Part shown: one piece after another, positions 18,656-26,965 of the stretch | How positions within the stretch are numbered: position 1 is the stretch's first letter | How the letters are laid out: every line of letters starts with the position of its first letter | Source: Melastoma dodecandrum | Taxonomy: Eukaryota; Streptophyta; Magnoliopsida; Myrtales; Melastomataceae | Reading direction: 5' to 3' | DNA: 64,000 nt | Assembly (NCBI GenBank): GCA_029817715.1 | Contig: JARUPY010000398.1 | Span: forward strand, 2,790,001-2,854,000 | Program-made: the position numbers and the translations under genes | The notes under the pieces: generated by a model | The model's input: the letters and a program-made list of their open reading frames with translations, nothing else | Databases searched by the model: none | Told to the model about the DNA's origin: nothing

Positions 18656-18822
18656 TGAGCGGGCTCGAGACGAGAGGGTAGACCGAGCCGGAAATGCAAA
18701 TCCCGGCCCAAGGTTGCGGCTGCGCCACGACGGCTGCAATAAAATCGTTTTGCTGCATCCGTATGTCGGAATGCCGAACAAACGGCCGTTGCCGGCCGCC
18801 GCCGAGGACTTATGTGCTGGAC

Positions 18823-19242
18823 ATGACGTCGCTCCAACACGCTCGATCCGCCGCGGACCCGACGCTTCCGACCGAGCCGCAGCGCAGGCCGCCGCCCGAT
18901 CCGGTTCCGCGTGAACGTCCTGGCGCGCCGCCTCTCTCCGTGCCCGTGCCGCCGACCCCGGAGACGCCGGCGCCGCCGGAGCGACCGGGCGTCCCGCCCC
19001 TGAGCGTGCCCGTGCCGCCCGAAACGCCGACGGCTCCGGAGCCGCCCGGCCCCGGTGCGCCGCCTTTGTCGGTACCGGTACCGCCGACGCCCTCGCCGGT
19101 GCGTCCGGATCAGCCGTCGGAAAGCCCGCCCGCGGAACCGGTCAACGTGCCGCCCCCGCTGTCGACACCGACCGCACCCGACCGGCCGGCCGACGTGCCG
19201 AGCACAACGCCGCAGGAGATCCCGACGCCGCGATCGACTTGA
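18823..19242 (+). CDS. Proline-rich repeat protein
   Basis: 139-residue disordered protein, about one-third proline. Three tandem copies of a unit of roughly 22 residues share the core PPLSVPVPP followed by a TPE/TAPEPP-type linker. There is no signal peptide or membrane segment and almost no aromatic residue. The start is uncertain: the ATG at 18823 fits the composition, and a 43-codon upstream extension is Cys/Arg-rich and unlike it. It converges with egtD across 9 nt. Function unknown; the repeats resemble spacer or scaffold segments. Confidence 0.5.
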   Translation: MTSLQHARSAADPTLPTEPQRRPPPDPVPRERPGAPPLSVPVPPTPETPAPPERPGVPPLSVPVPPETPTAPEPPGPGAPPLSVPVPPTPSPVRPDQPSESPPAEPVNVPPPLSTPTAPDRPADVPSTTPQEIPTPRST

Positions 19243-19251
19243 GCCGATCGG

Positions 19252-20220
19252 CTACGGCGCCGGCACGAGTTCGTGCACGCTGAAAAGCCGGTTGCGGTCC
19301 GTCCACACGCGCGTTCCATTCCACCCCGCACGTGCGGCCAGGGCCCGGAACGCGTCGATCGTGTACTTGTGCGAATTCTCGGTGTGGATCGTTTCCCCGT
19401 CGCGGAAGGCGAAGTGACGACCCAGCAGCGAGACGATCTGCGCATCCGTGCTGACGAGATGCATCTCGATCCGGCTCTCCGCCTCGTTGAAGATCGCCTG
19501 ATGCTCGAACTTGTCGAGGTCGAAATCGGCACCGAGTTCGCGATTGGCCCGAACCAGGAGGTTCTTATTGAACGCGGCCGTGACGCCGCGCGCGTCGTTA
19601 TAGGCGGGGAGCAGCGCGCGTAGATCCTTGCGCAGATCGACGCCGATGACGAGGCGCCCCATGCGCCCGAGCACCTGGCGCATGCTCGTCAGCAGGGCCA
19701 CCGCTTCCGCCGCCACGAAGTTACCGATGGTGGAGCCGGGAAAGAAGCCGACGCGCGGCCGATCCGCGAGGTCGTCCGGCAAGGCAGGGGGCACGCGGAA
19801 ATCGCCGACCACGGGCAGGATGCGCGTGCCGGGGAAGCGTCGCGCGAGCCGCGCCTGCGCATCGTGCAACGCCGCCTGGGACACGTCGATCGGAACGTAG
19901 GCCGCGAGCTTGTCGAAGGCTTCGAGCAAGATCTCCGTCTTGCGGCTCGAGCCGGAGCCGAACTCGATCAGCACGGACCCGGCCGGCGTCGCCGACACGA
20001 TGTCCGCGACGCTGGCGGCGAGGATCGCCGTCTCGGTCCGCGTCGGGTAATATTCCGGAAGGTCGGTGATCTCCTCGAACAGCGCGCTGCCGCGCGCATC
20101 GTAGAGATATTCGCAGGGCAGCGTCTTCTGTGCGGCGCCGAGGCCGGCCAGCACGTCGCTTGCGAAGCGGCCGGCGTCGGATGGCGCGGCATCGTCCCGC
20201 ATCGCAGACTCGTGGGTCAT
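19252..20220 (-). CDS. egtD: L-histidine N-alpha-methyltransferase (ergothioneine biosynthesis)
   Basis: 322-residue SAM-dependent enzyme that trimethylates histidine to hercynine. The SAM site is IEFGSGSSRKTEILLEA and the family block FFPGSTIGNF is present, as is YDARGSALFEEIT near the N-terminus. The C-terminal FRDGETIHTENSHKY segment is diagnostic of the DUF2260/EgtD fold. Its ATG overlaps the egtB stop by 4 nt (ATGA), so the two are translationally coupled. The pair gives a complete hercynine-to-sulfoxide core. Confidence 0.95.
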   Translation of the reverse strand: MTHESAMRDDAAPSDAGRFASDVLAGLGAAQKTLPCEYLYDARGSALFEEITDLPEYYPTRTETAILAASVADIVSATPAGSVLIEFGSGSSRKTEILLEAFDKLAAYVPIDVSQAALHDAQARLARRFPGTRILPVVGDFRVPPALPDDLADRPRVGFFPGSTIGNFVAAEAVALLTSMRQVLGRMGRLVIGVDLRKDLRALLPAYNDARGVTAAFNKNLLVRANRELGADFDLDKFEHQAIFNEAESRIEMHLVSTDAQIVSLLGRHFAFRDGETIHTENSHKYTIDAFRALAARAGWNGTRVWTDRNRLFSVHELVPAP

Positions 20221-21500
20221 CGGTCACTCGCCAGGCGCACGCCGGTGAACTGCCAGCGCTGATGGGGATAGAAGAAGTTCCGGTAGGTGAGGCGCTCGTG
20301 TCCCGGCGGCGTGACGCAGGACGAGCCGCGCAGCACCTGCTGGCTCACCATGAACTTGCCGTTGTATTCGCCGATGGCGCCGGGCGCCGGGCGATAGCCG
20401 GGATAGGGCAGATAGGCGCTCTGGGTCCATTGCCACGCCTCGCCGAACATCTGCGGGTCCCCGGCGCCGGCCGCCAGGGGCTCGAAGACGGTCGCATCGC
20501 GCGCATGACGGCGTTCGCCGCGGCGGCGCGCGGCCACCTCCCATTCGAATTCGGTCGGCAGGCGATGGCCCGCCCAGCGGGCGTAGGCATCGGCCTCGTA
20601 ATAGCTGACGTTGGTGACCGGCGCGGCGGGATCGATCGGGCGGCGACCGTGCAGGCTCATCTGATGCCAGGCGCCCTCTCGCCGCTGCCAATAGAGCGGC
20701 GCATCCCACCCCTGCGTCTTCACGACGCGCCAGCCGTCGGCGAGCCAGAACGCTGGCGTCGTGTAGCCGCCCTCGTCGATGAACTGCAGCCACTCGCCGT
20801 TGGTCACGAGCCGGTCGGCAAGCGCGAAGGGCCGTAGCAGCGCGTCGTGGCGCGGTCCCTCGTTGTCGAAGCTGAACCCGTCGCCAGCATGTCCGACCTC
20901 CTCTATGCCGCCGTTAAAATCGGCGAACGTCAGAGGCGGCGCGGCGGCCGCCGAAGCTGCGGCGGTCGCCGGGCGGTAGGCGGGCCGCAACGGCTGCGCC
21001 GCGAAGAGCGCGAGAATGTCGGTCAGCAGCAGCTCCTGGTGCTGCTGCTCGTGGTTGATGCCGACGTCGATGAGCCCGGCAACGGTCGGATCATCGAGGC
21101 CGCCGCCATCGACGAGCCGGCGCAGCGCGTCGTCGACATGCGCGCGGTAGGCGACGACCTCGTCGTGCCGCGGGCGTGTCAGGAGGCCGCGGAGGCCGCG
21201 CGGATGCCGCGCGCCTTCCGCTTCGTAATACGAGTTGAAGCAGAACGGGAACCGCTCGTCGAAGAGCGTGTACCCGGCCAGATAGGGCTTCAGGACGAAG
21301 GTCTCGAAGAACCAGGTGACGTGCGCGAGATGCCATTTCGTCGGGCTGGCGTCGTCCATCGGCTGGACGACCATGTCCTCCGGCGTCAAAGGCGCCGCCA
21401 GGTCCAGCGAATGCCGCCGCGTCGCGACGAGGCGTGTCGCGAGATCGGGCGGGGACGAGACAACGGTGGGGGTTTCGGGGATGCGGAGGCCGGAGGTCAT
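20217..21500 (-). CDS. egtB: Ergothioneine sulfoxide synthase EgtB
   Basis: 427-residue iron(II)-dependent enzyme joining hercynine with a thiol donor. The N-terminal DinB-like domain supplies the three-His iron site: KWHLAHVTWFFE and NHEQQHQELLLTD. The C-terminal FGE-sulfatase domain includes NVSYYEADAYARWAGHRLPTEFEWE and ends RNFFYPHQRWQFTGVRLA. Length is typical. No egtA, egtC or egtE is visible nearby, so either a cysteine-using EgtB or unlinked partners are possible. It is first in the egtB-egtD operon; upstream is 121 nt without a gene. Confidence 0.94.
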   Translation of the reverse strand: MTSGLRIPETPTVVSSPPDLATRLVATRRHSLDLAAPLTPEDMVVQPMDDASPTKWHLAHVTWFFETFVLKPYLAGYTLFDERFPFCFNSYYEAEGARHPRGLRGLLTRPRHDEVVAYRAHVDDALRRLVDGGGLDDPTVAGLIDVGINHEQQHQELLLTDILALFAAQPLRPAYRPATAAASAAAAPPLTFADFNGGIEEVGHAGDGFSFDNEGPRHDALLRPFALADRLVTNGEWLQFIDEGGYTTPAFWLADGWRVVKTQGWDAPLYWQRREGAWHQMSLHGRRPIDPAAPVTNVSYYEADAYARWAGHRLPTEFEWEVAARRRGERRHARDATVFEPLAAGAGDPQMFGEAWQWTQSAYLPYPGYRPAPGAIGEYNGKFMVSQQVLRGSSCVTPPGHERLTYRNFFYPHQRWQFTGVRLASDR

Positions 21501-21622
21501 GCCGTTCCATTCGACGCGTCACGAAGGTGACTCGAAACAGAACCTTCGCTGCAATGGTTCCTGCTGTTACGTCCTTGCCCAAAATGCCGCGGACGAAGAA
21601 GAAGCATCTCCGCGCGTCTGTT

Positions 21623-21910
21623 TCAGGGCGGCGGGCTCGGCAGGAACGGCCCCTGCAGGACGCCGTGATCCGTCTCGTGCTCGGTGAGGGCACGCACCTC
21701 CGCCTTCTTGTGGCGGCAGATCGCGTAGTCCCGCGTGCCCGGCGCGAGGCCGTAGCTGCGGCAGATCGCATCGTCCTGCGGAAAGGCGGTGATCTGCGGA
21801 TCGAGGAACGCGCAATCGGAATGCGAGAAGCCGAGCAGACAGTCGCGTGGGTCGCCGTCGCACCCGGCGAGCGTCAGAAGCGCGACGAGCGCGACGCGAC
21901 GCCGGCTCAC
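21623..21910 (-). CDS. Small Cys-containing lipoprotein
   Basis: 95-residue protein from a GTG at 21910 with GAGG 8 nt upstream. A short signal peptide ends in a lipobox (LTLAGC, Cys 17). The mature part has further cysteines (DCLLGF, DCAFLD, AICRSYGLAPGTRDYAICR) that could form disulfides, and it ends Pro-rich. It starts 9 nt after the DUF305 stop, so the two are probably co-transcribed. No named family recognised. Confidence 0.65.
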   Translation of the reverse strand: MSRRRVALVALLTLAGCDGDPRDCLLGFSHSDCAFLDPQITAFPQDDAICRSYGLAPGTRDYAICRHKKAEVRALTEHETDHGVLQGPFLPSPPP

Positions 21911-21919
21911 CGCAAGGCC

Positions 21920-22267
21920 TCAATGCGGGGCATGCTTGTCCTGCCACCCCTTCATCATCGCGATCTCTTTTTCCTGATCGTTGACGATCGCCTGAGCGAG
22001 CGCCTTGAGGTCCGGGTCCTTGCCGTATTGCAGCTCGGCCTTGGCCATATCGACCGCCGCCTGGTGATGGGGCAGCATCATGCGCACGAAGTCGGTGTCG
22101 GTGTCCCCCGTCGGCATGTTGCGGTGCATGCCCATCATCATGTCGCGCATGGCGCCGATGAACGCCTTGTCGGCCGGGTTGTCGGTCTCCATCGGCATCG
22201 TCGCCTGCGCATGAGCCGACCCGACGAGGGCGAGCGCGAGGCAGAGGGCAGCGAAACGAAGGATCAC
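21920..22267 (-). CDS. DUF305 periplasmic protein (putative metal-binding)
   Basis: 115-residue exported protein starting at a GTG (22267) with AGGAG 8 nt upstream. A signal peptide of about 24 residues ends SAHAQA. The DUF305 (ferritin-like) domain shows MMMGMHRNM and FVRMMLPHHQAAVDMAKAEL, with Met and His clusters typical of this family, which is often found with copper resistance genes. The C-terminus is NDQEKEIAMMKGWQDKHAPH. Metal binding is a family-level expectation, not seen directly. Confidence 0.85.
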   Translation of the reverse strand: MILRFAALCLALALVGSAHAQATMPMETDNPADKAFIGAMRDMMMGMHRNMPTGDTDTDFVRMMLPHHQAAVDMAKAELQYGKDPDLKALAQAIVNDQEKEIAMMKGWQDKHAPH

Positions 22268-22338
22268 GGACGGGGCTCCTGGCGACAGCGGCGGCACGCG
22301 CCTGCCTAGCACGCGTCGGCGCCGAGCGGAACGCGTCG

Positions 22339-22812
22339 TCAGAACACCGCGACCGCGCGCGCGTTCAAGGTCGCCGCGAGAAGGTCGAGCGCCCGCGCCC
22401 GCAGAAGATAGAAGCTCGCCGGCACCCAGCCCTTCTCCCGACACAGCTTGCGCACCGAGCGCTTGCGGGCCGCGCAGAGCGCCCACTGCGTGAGCGCGGC
22501 GGCGAGGTCGGGGTCGGCGCCGCGCAGCTCGCGCAGCCAGTCGATGACGCGGTCCATCTGGTCGATCTCGCGCCCCGACGGGATGCGCTGGGCGAGGCGC
22601 TGGCGGGCGCGCGCTGCGCGTTCCTCCGCCGGCAGTTCCGCCTGCGCGACCGCATCCGCGAATTCCATCCGGTGGCGCGGCCAGTGGTTGCCGGGGCGTC
22701 GCGGACCGAGCGCGCGCGGCAGCCGGTCGAGCGTGCGAAAGGCGGCGACGAGGCGGTCGGCGACATGGTCGCGCGTCCAGGCCTCGGGCAGGACGGGGGT
22801 CGGGTTCAGCAT
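22339..22812 (-). CDS. DUF6362-type phage-associated protein
   Basis: 157-residue basic, helical protein. It contains WTRDHVADRLVAAFRTLDRLP near the start and DQMDRVIDWLREL mid-protein, a pattern I associate with DUF6362 proteins of prophages and gene transfer elements. The distal CREKGWVPASFYLLRARALDL segment looks like a helix-turn-helix. It starts 3 nt after the stop of the upstream 109-residue gene and is surely co-transcribed with it. Possible role in phage packaging or regulation; no firm function. Confidence 0.6.
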   Translation of the reverse strand: MLNPTPVLPEAWTRDHVADRLVAAFRTLDRLPRALGPRRPGNHWPRHRMEFADAVAQAELPAEERAARARQRLAQRIPSGREIDQMDRVIDWLRELRGADPDLAAALTQWALCAARKRSVRKLCREKGWVPASFYLLRARALDLLAATLNARAVAVF

Positions 22813-22815
22813 AGG

Positions 22816-23145
22816 TCACGCTCCGTCGTCGATGATATTGTCGATCAGCCCTTCGTGCGTGCCGGCGGCGAGGAGCAGCTTGCGGGTCAGGCCCTCGCGC
22901 GTCATCCGGCGCTTGGCGGCGGCGGCATCGAGCCGGGTGAGGACCACGCGGGGCAGGCGCGAAAGCGCCGCCTCCTCGATCGTGAGGCCGAGGCGCTGCG
23001 CCTGCCGGTACACGGCGCGCGGCGTCGAGGCGATGATATCGTCCTCGGCGACGCGGCGGGCGTCCCAGCCGAGGCCGAGGAGGAAGCCGAGCCGCGCCGT
23101 GCGCGGCAGCGACCAGGTCGTGTAGGGGCGGGCGTCATCGGTCAT
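22816..23145 (-). CDS. Hypothetical phage-island protein with HTH-like segment
   Basis: 109-residue protein starting 3 nt from the palindromic operator at 23148-23161. Residues 30-55 (EDDIIASTPRAVYRQAQRLG) resemble a GcrA-like helix-turn-helix, and the rest is basic and helical. It is the first gene of a two-gene minus-strand unit with the DUF6362 gene and is transcribed divergently from the S24 repressor, as expected for a repressed early phage operon. Family name not recognised. Confidence 0.6.
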   Translation of the reverse strand: MTDDARPYTTWSLPRTARLGFLLGLGWDARRVAEDDIIASTPRAVYRQAQRLGLTIEEAALSRLPRVVLTRLDAAAAKRRMTREGLTRKLLLAAGTHEGLIDNIIDDGA

Positions 23146-23147
23146 GA

Positions 23148-23230
23148 TACCGTTATCGGTAGTATTGCCGATTAGGTCAACGGTTTTCTTACCCGATGCG
23201 GTCGGCGTCGTTCGCGGTCATTCTACCTAT
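23148..23230. promoter_or_regulatory. Divergent operator region of the CI-like repressor
   Basis: Short intergenic region between the divergent repressor and 109-residue gene. It holds a palindrome TACCG-TTAT-CGGTA (23148-23161), ATTAGGT (23171-23177) and TACCTA (23224-23229) just before the repressor ATG. The TAGGT/ACCTA half-site recurs after the repressor gene. This layout suggests operators bound by the repressor itself, by analogy with lambdoid switch regions. Confidence 0.5.
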
Positions 23231-23890
23231 ATGGCTTTGCGAGATGTTCTGACGCGCATCGAGAGCCGGCTCAAGGTGGTCGGCCTGTCCGCGCACGCCG
23301 CCTCGCTCGCGGCCAAGAAGCCCGATGCGATCCGCAACTTGCGCCGCGCCGTCGAAAACAATGACCGGCGGGGCATCACGACCGAGACGCTCGCGGCCCT
23401 GGCCCCGGTGCTTCAGACCTCCGCCGCCTGGCTTCTCGAAGGCGTCGGCGAGAGCGGCGCAAGCGCCATCGTGCGCGTCGTCGGGCGCATCGGCGCCGGC
23501 GCCGAGATCCTGCCGGAGTTCGAGCAGATTCCGCCGGATGGGCTCTTCGAGATCGAGCTGCCGCTGCCGTTGCCGCCGACCTCGATCGCCTTCGTCATCG
23601 AGGGCGACAGCATGTGGCCGCGCTACAATGCGGGCGATGTCGTCGTCTGCGACGATGCCGAGCACGACCCGGCTTCGATCTCCGGCCGCGAGGCCGCCGT
23701 GCGCACGGCTGACGGCAAGCGCTTCCTGAAGACGATCCGGCGCGGCTCGACGGCCGATGTGTTCAACCTCGAGAGCCATAACGCGCCGCCGATCCGAGAC
23801 GTGACGATCGTCTGGGCCTCGCCGATCAAGTTGATGCTACCGAACGGGCGAAGCTACACGGGGCACGTCGGATTAGGTAAAAAAGCCTAG
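23231..23890 (+). CDS. CI/LexA-like repressor with S24 peptidase domain
   Basis: 219-residue phage-type repressor. An N-terminal helix-turn-helix (residues about 12-40, GLSAHAASLAAKKPDAIRNL) is joined to an S24 self-cleavage/dimerisation domain. The nucleophile Ser is in EGDSMWPRYNAGD and the general-base Lys is in KRFLKTIRRG. A GAGAE sequence between the domains could be the autocleavage site. There is no obvious ribosome site at the ATG 23231, so the mRNA may be leaderless or weakly translated. It would repress the divergent operon until DNA damage, by family analogy. Confidence 0.82.
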   Translation: MALRDVLTRIESRLKVVGLSAHAASLAAKKPDAIRNLRRAVENNDRRGITTETLAALAPVLQTSAAWLLEGVGESGASAIVRVVGRIGAGAEILPEFEQIPPDGLFEIELPLPLPPTSIAFVIEGDSMWPRYNAGDVVVCDDAEHDPASISGREAAVRTADGKRFLKTIRRGSTADVFNLESHNAPPIRDVTIVWASPIKLMLPNGRSYTGHVGLGKKA

Positions 23891-23908
23891 AACAGGGTTC
23901 TTTTACCT
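23872..23908. promoter_or_regulatory. Inverted repeat downstream of the repressor
   Basis: ATTAGGTA at 23872-23879 mirrors TTTTACCT at 23901-23908, with AGAAC-AGG-GTTCT nested inside. The TAGGT/ACCTA element is shared with the upstream intergenic region. It overlaps the end of the repressor gene and precedes the next gene, so it may be an operator or a weak terminator. Confidence 0.4.
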
Positions 23909-23941
23909 GTTACGACATGCGCCTCCAAATGGAGACGCCTC

Positions 23942-24253
23942 GTGCCACCCTCGCTTGATCTCGACGCGCCGCTCGACCTCGGCGCGGCCGCGCGGCGGGC
24001 CGCCGCGCATCTCGTCAAGGCGCAGGCGCGGCGTTACGCCCGCCGCCCTCTGGCGCTCGAGGCGCTGCATCCCGGCCTCGCGTCGGCCGCCCCCGCGACG
24101 ATGGTCGCCGTCGCCGAACATCTCGTCGAGGCCTCGCGCGCCGCGCCTTGCCGGTGGTTCGGCTTCGGCGGTGAGGTCGGCCTCGTCAACGCCCGAGCCG
24201 TGCTCCTACTGGGCCGCACGCTCCGGCGCGCGGAAGGCGCATATCGCGGCTGA
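23942..24253 (+). CDS. Small hypothetical protein of the phage-like island
   Basis: 103-residue protein from a GTG with GGAG 7 nt upstream. It is Ala/Arg-rich and helical, with a LDLDAPLDLGAAARRAAAHL start and GGEVGLVNARAVLLLGRTLR near the end. No transmembrane segment. It follows the S24 repressor by 51 nt on the same strand and may share its transcript. Family not recognised; its reading frame is supported mainly by the start signal and codon pattern. Confidence 0.5.
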   Translation: MPPSLDLDAPLDLGAAARRAAAHLVKAQARRYARRPLALEALHPGLASAAPATMVAVAEHLVEASRAAPCRWFGFGGEVGLVNARAVLLLGRTLRRAEGAYRG

Positions 24254-24308
24254 CGTTACCTCGTCGGCGGGCACGGAACCTCGGCCGAGCCCGCACGGTT
24301 GGTGCCCG

Positions 24309-25403
24309 ATGCGCCTCTACCTTTGCCAGTATTGCAGCGCGGCGCTGCCCTTCGATGCGGCACGCTGCCCGCGCTGCCACAGCGCGCTCGGCTTCTGGGC
24401 CGAGACCGACACGTTGTGCGTGCTCGAACCGGCGGGCACGCCCGAGACGTTTACGTCATGGTCCGTGCCCGGCCACCGGCTGCGCCGATGCGCGAATGCC
24501 GCCCACGACGTCTGCAACTGGATGGTCGACGACGGGCGGAGCGAGACGATGTGCACCGCCTGCCGTCACAACCGCATCATTCCCGACATCGGCCAGTACG
24601 GGGCGCTCGACGCCTGGCGGAAGATCGAGCGGGCCAAGCATCGCCTCTTCGTCTCCCTGCATCGTCTCGGCCTCGTCGGCGTCATCGATCGGGCGGGCGG
24701 GGCCGCGTCGCTCGGCTTCCAGTTCCTCGACGACCCCTACGGCGGCCCCGCCGTCATGACCGGCCACCTCGGCGGCCTCATCACCATCGCCGTCAAGGAG
24801 GCGAACGACGCCGAGCGCGAACATCGTCGCGGCATGCTCGGCGAGCCCTACCGCACGCTCCTCGGCCACTTCCGGCACGAGTCCGGGCATTATTTCTGGG
24901 ATCAGCTCATCGCCAAGACGGGGCGCGAGGACGAGTGCGCCCGCATCTTTGGCGACCATAGGCGCGACTATGCCGGCGCATTGCAGGGCTATTACGTGTC
25001 CGGGCCACCGCAAGGCTGGCAGAAGCAGTATGTCAGCGCCTACGCCGCGATGCATCCCTGGGAAGATTTCGCCGAGACCTGGGCGCACTACCTCCACATC
25101 CTCGCGACGCTGGATACGGCTTACAGCTACCAACTGCAGATGAACCCACGCTCGGGGAAGCTTGGCATCCCGGCGATCGCCTGCGCGAGCGACCCGTACG
25201 AGACGCGCGATATCGACGACCTCGTCGCGACCTGGCGTCCACTGGCCTCCGCGCTGAACGGGCTGAACAGTTCGCTCGGCAAGGACGACGCCTACCCGTT
25301 CGTATTGCCGCCGCCGGTCATCGAGAAGCTCGGCTACGTGCACCGTGTCGTGCGCAGCGAAGCGCATGCGGCGGTGACGGACCTGCGGGCGCTGGTGGCG
25401 TGA
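24309..25403 (+). CDS. DUF2248 zinc-ribbon metallopeptidase-like protein
   Basis: 364-residue cytosolic protein of the putative zinc-binding metallopeptidase family. An N-terminal zinc ribbon has CQYC and CPRC, a second Cys set includes CANAAHDVCNW and CTAC, and the catalytic zinc motif is HFRHESGHYFWD (HExxH variant HESGH). The PWEDFAETWAHYLHI segment is a family hallmark and supplies a downstream glutamate. The ATG at 24309 starts directly at the zinc ribbon. Substrate unknown. The gene lies between the phage-like regulator and pheS. Confidence 0.87.
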   Translation: MRLYLCQYCSAALPFDAARCPRCHSALGFWAETDTLCVLEPAGTPETFTSWSVPGHRLRRCANAAHDVCNWMVDDGRSETMCTACRHNRIIPDIGQYGALDAWRKIERAKHRLFVSLHRLGLVGVIDRAGGAASLGFQFLDDPYGGPAVMTGHLGGLITIAVKEANDAEREHRRGMLGEPYRTLLGHFRHESGHYFWDQLIAKTGREDECARIFGDHRRDYAGALQGYYVSGPPQGWQKQYVSAYAAMHPWEDFAETWAHYLHILATLDTAYSYQLQMNPRSGKLGIPAIACASDPYETRDIDDLVATWRPLASALNGLNSSLGKDDAYPFVLPPPVIEKLGYVHRVVRSEAHAAVTDLRALVA

Positions 25404-25492
25404 CCGCGCCGCCTTAGCCGTCGACCCGGCGCGGGCGCCGTGGTAGGGCGCGGCCTCCGCCGACGACAGCCTCCGTTCACGACACCAGCCCG

Positions 25493-26575
25493 ATGACCGA
25501 ACTTGCGACCCTCGAAACGCAGACCCTCGATGCCATCGCCGGCGCGGCCGACGAGGAGGCGCTGGAGCAGGTGCGCGTCGGCGCGCTCGGCAAGAAAGGC
25601 GCGATCTCCGCCCTCCTCGCGACACTCGGCAAGATGGCGCCGGAGGAGCGCAAGACGAAGGGCGCCGAGATCAACGGCGTGAAGGACGCCGTCGCCGCCG
25701 CGCTGGAGGCGCGCCGGGCCGATCTGCGGGCGGCGGCGCTCGAGGCACGCCTCGCGTCCGAAACCGTCGACGTCTCGCTGCCGGTCCGCCCGGGACCGCT
25801 CGAGACCGGGCGCATCCACCCGATCACGCAGGTGATGGACGAGCTCTCCGTCATCTTCGCCGACATGGGCTTCTCGATCGCCGAAGGGCCGGACATCGAG
25901 ACCGACGACCTCAACTTCACCAAGCTGAACTTCCCGCCGGACCATCCGGCGCGGGACATGCACGACACGTTCTTCTTTCCGCCGGGGCCCGACGGCACGC
26001 GCAAACTGCTGCGCACGCACACGAGCCCCGTGCAGGTGCGCACCATGCTGGGCCAGACGCCGCCGATCCGCGTCATCTGCCCCGGGCGCACCTACCGCTG
26101 CGACTCCGACCAGACCCACACACCGATGTTCCACCAGGTCGAAGGCCTCGTCGTCGACCGCACCGCCAACCTCGGGCAGCTCAAATGGGTGCTGCAGGAG
26201 TTTCTGCGCGCCTTCTTCGAGGTGGACGAGGTGAAGATGCGGTTTCGCCCGAGCTTTTTTCCCTTCACCGAACCCTCGATGGAGGTCGACATCCAATGCG
26301 CGCGCAAGGCGGGCGAAATCCGCTTCGGCGAGGGCGACGACTGGCTGGAAATCCTCGGCTGCGGGATGGTGCATCCGAACGTTCTGTCGAACTGCGGGAT
26401 CGACCCCGCGCTCTACCAGGGCTTCGCCTGGGGCATCGGCATCGACCGGATCGCGATGCTGAAATACGGCATGCCCGACCTGCGCGCCTTCTTCGAGGCG
26501 GACATCCGCTGGCTGCGCCACTACGGCTTCCGCCCGCTCGACATTCCGAGCCTCATCGGCGGTTTGACGAGCTAG
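25493..26575 (+). CDS. pheS: Phenylalanyl-tRNA synthetase alpha subunit
   Basis: 360-residue catalytic subunit of the alpha2-beta2 class II enzyme. The N-terminal coiled coil spans about residues 1-85. Motif 2 is around [18 protein letters not shown], and motif 3 is [17 protein letters not shown]. The [17 protein letters not shown] block (seen [13 protein letters not shown]) binds phenylalanyl-adenylate. The start ATG is at 25493 with no strong ribosome site. The partner pheT does not follow; the next gene is on the other strand. Confidence 0.97.
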   Translation: MTELATLETQTLDAIAGAADEEALEQVRVGALGKKGAISALLATLGKMAPEERKTKGAEINGVKDAVAAALEARRADLRAAALEARLASETVDVSLPVRPGPLETGRIHPITQVMDELSVIFADMGFSIAEGPDIETDDLNFTKLNFPPDHPARDMHDTFFFPPGPDGTRKLLRTHTSPVQVRTMLGQTPPIRVICPGRTYRCDSDQTHTPMFHQVEGLVVDRTANLGQLKWVLQEFLRAFFEVDEVKMRFRPSFFPFTEPSMEVDIQCARKAGEIRFGEGDDWLEILGCGMVHPNVLSNCGIDPALYQGFAWGIGIDRIAMLKYGMPDLRAFFEADIRWLRHYGFRPLDIPSLIGGLTS

Positions 26576-26583
26576 GGCGGCGC

Positions 26584-26829
26584 TCAATTCATCGCGGCGT
26601 CGTCCCCGCGGGCGGACGGGCGCTCAAGCACCTGCGTCTCGCCGGACAGCGCCGCCTCGATGCGACGGACGACCTCTTCCATGTCGCCTTGGACGCGCAC
26701 GAAGCATTCCTTGCCGAAGTGGATGCAGGATGCGCCGTGCTCGTAATGGCCGACATAGAGGACGCGGGCCGGGTTCACCGCGATCTCGCGGCATTCGCGG
26801 TTCAGGCGGAACATGACCATCTTCTGCAT
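26584..26829 (-). CDS. Small hypothetical protein
   Basis: 81-residue protein starting at an ATG (26829) with GGAGAGG 6 nt upstream, a convincing start. The core reads as strands with a VLYVGHYEHGASCIHFG segment, followed by a helix (DMEEVVRRIEAAL) and a disordered tail. No Cys pairs or membrane segments. It converges with pheS. Family unknown; the layout recalls small single-domain regulators, but I cannot assign one. Confidence 0.6.
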   Translation of the reverse strand: MQKMVMFRLNRECREIAVNPARVLYVGHYEHGASCIHFGKECFVRVQGDMEEVVRRIEAALSGETQVLERPSARGDDAAMN

Positions 26830-26965
26830 GCGACCTCTCCAGGGTCGTTCACGTCCAGGTGATAAGGTTGGTACGACCTTCGAACCGTGATGCAAGCAGC
26901 CGGTTCGCCGGCAGCCCTCTGCTGATGGACAGAGATGCCTGGCCTTAAGGGATCGATGGTCGCGT

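Noticed and set aside
24275..24300. GGAAC-N16-CGGTT as EcfG promoter of the DUF2248 gene
   Set aside because: The -10 is not CGTT, and it ends only 9 nt before the ATG.
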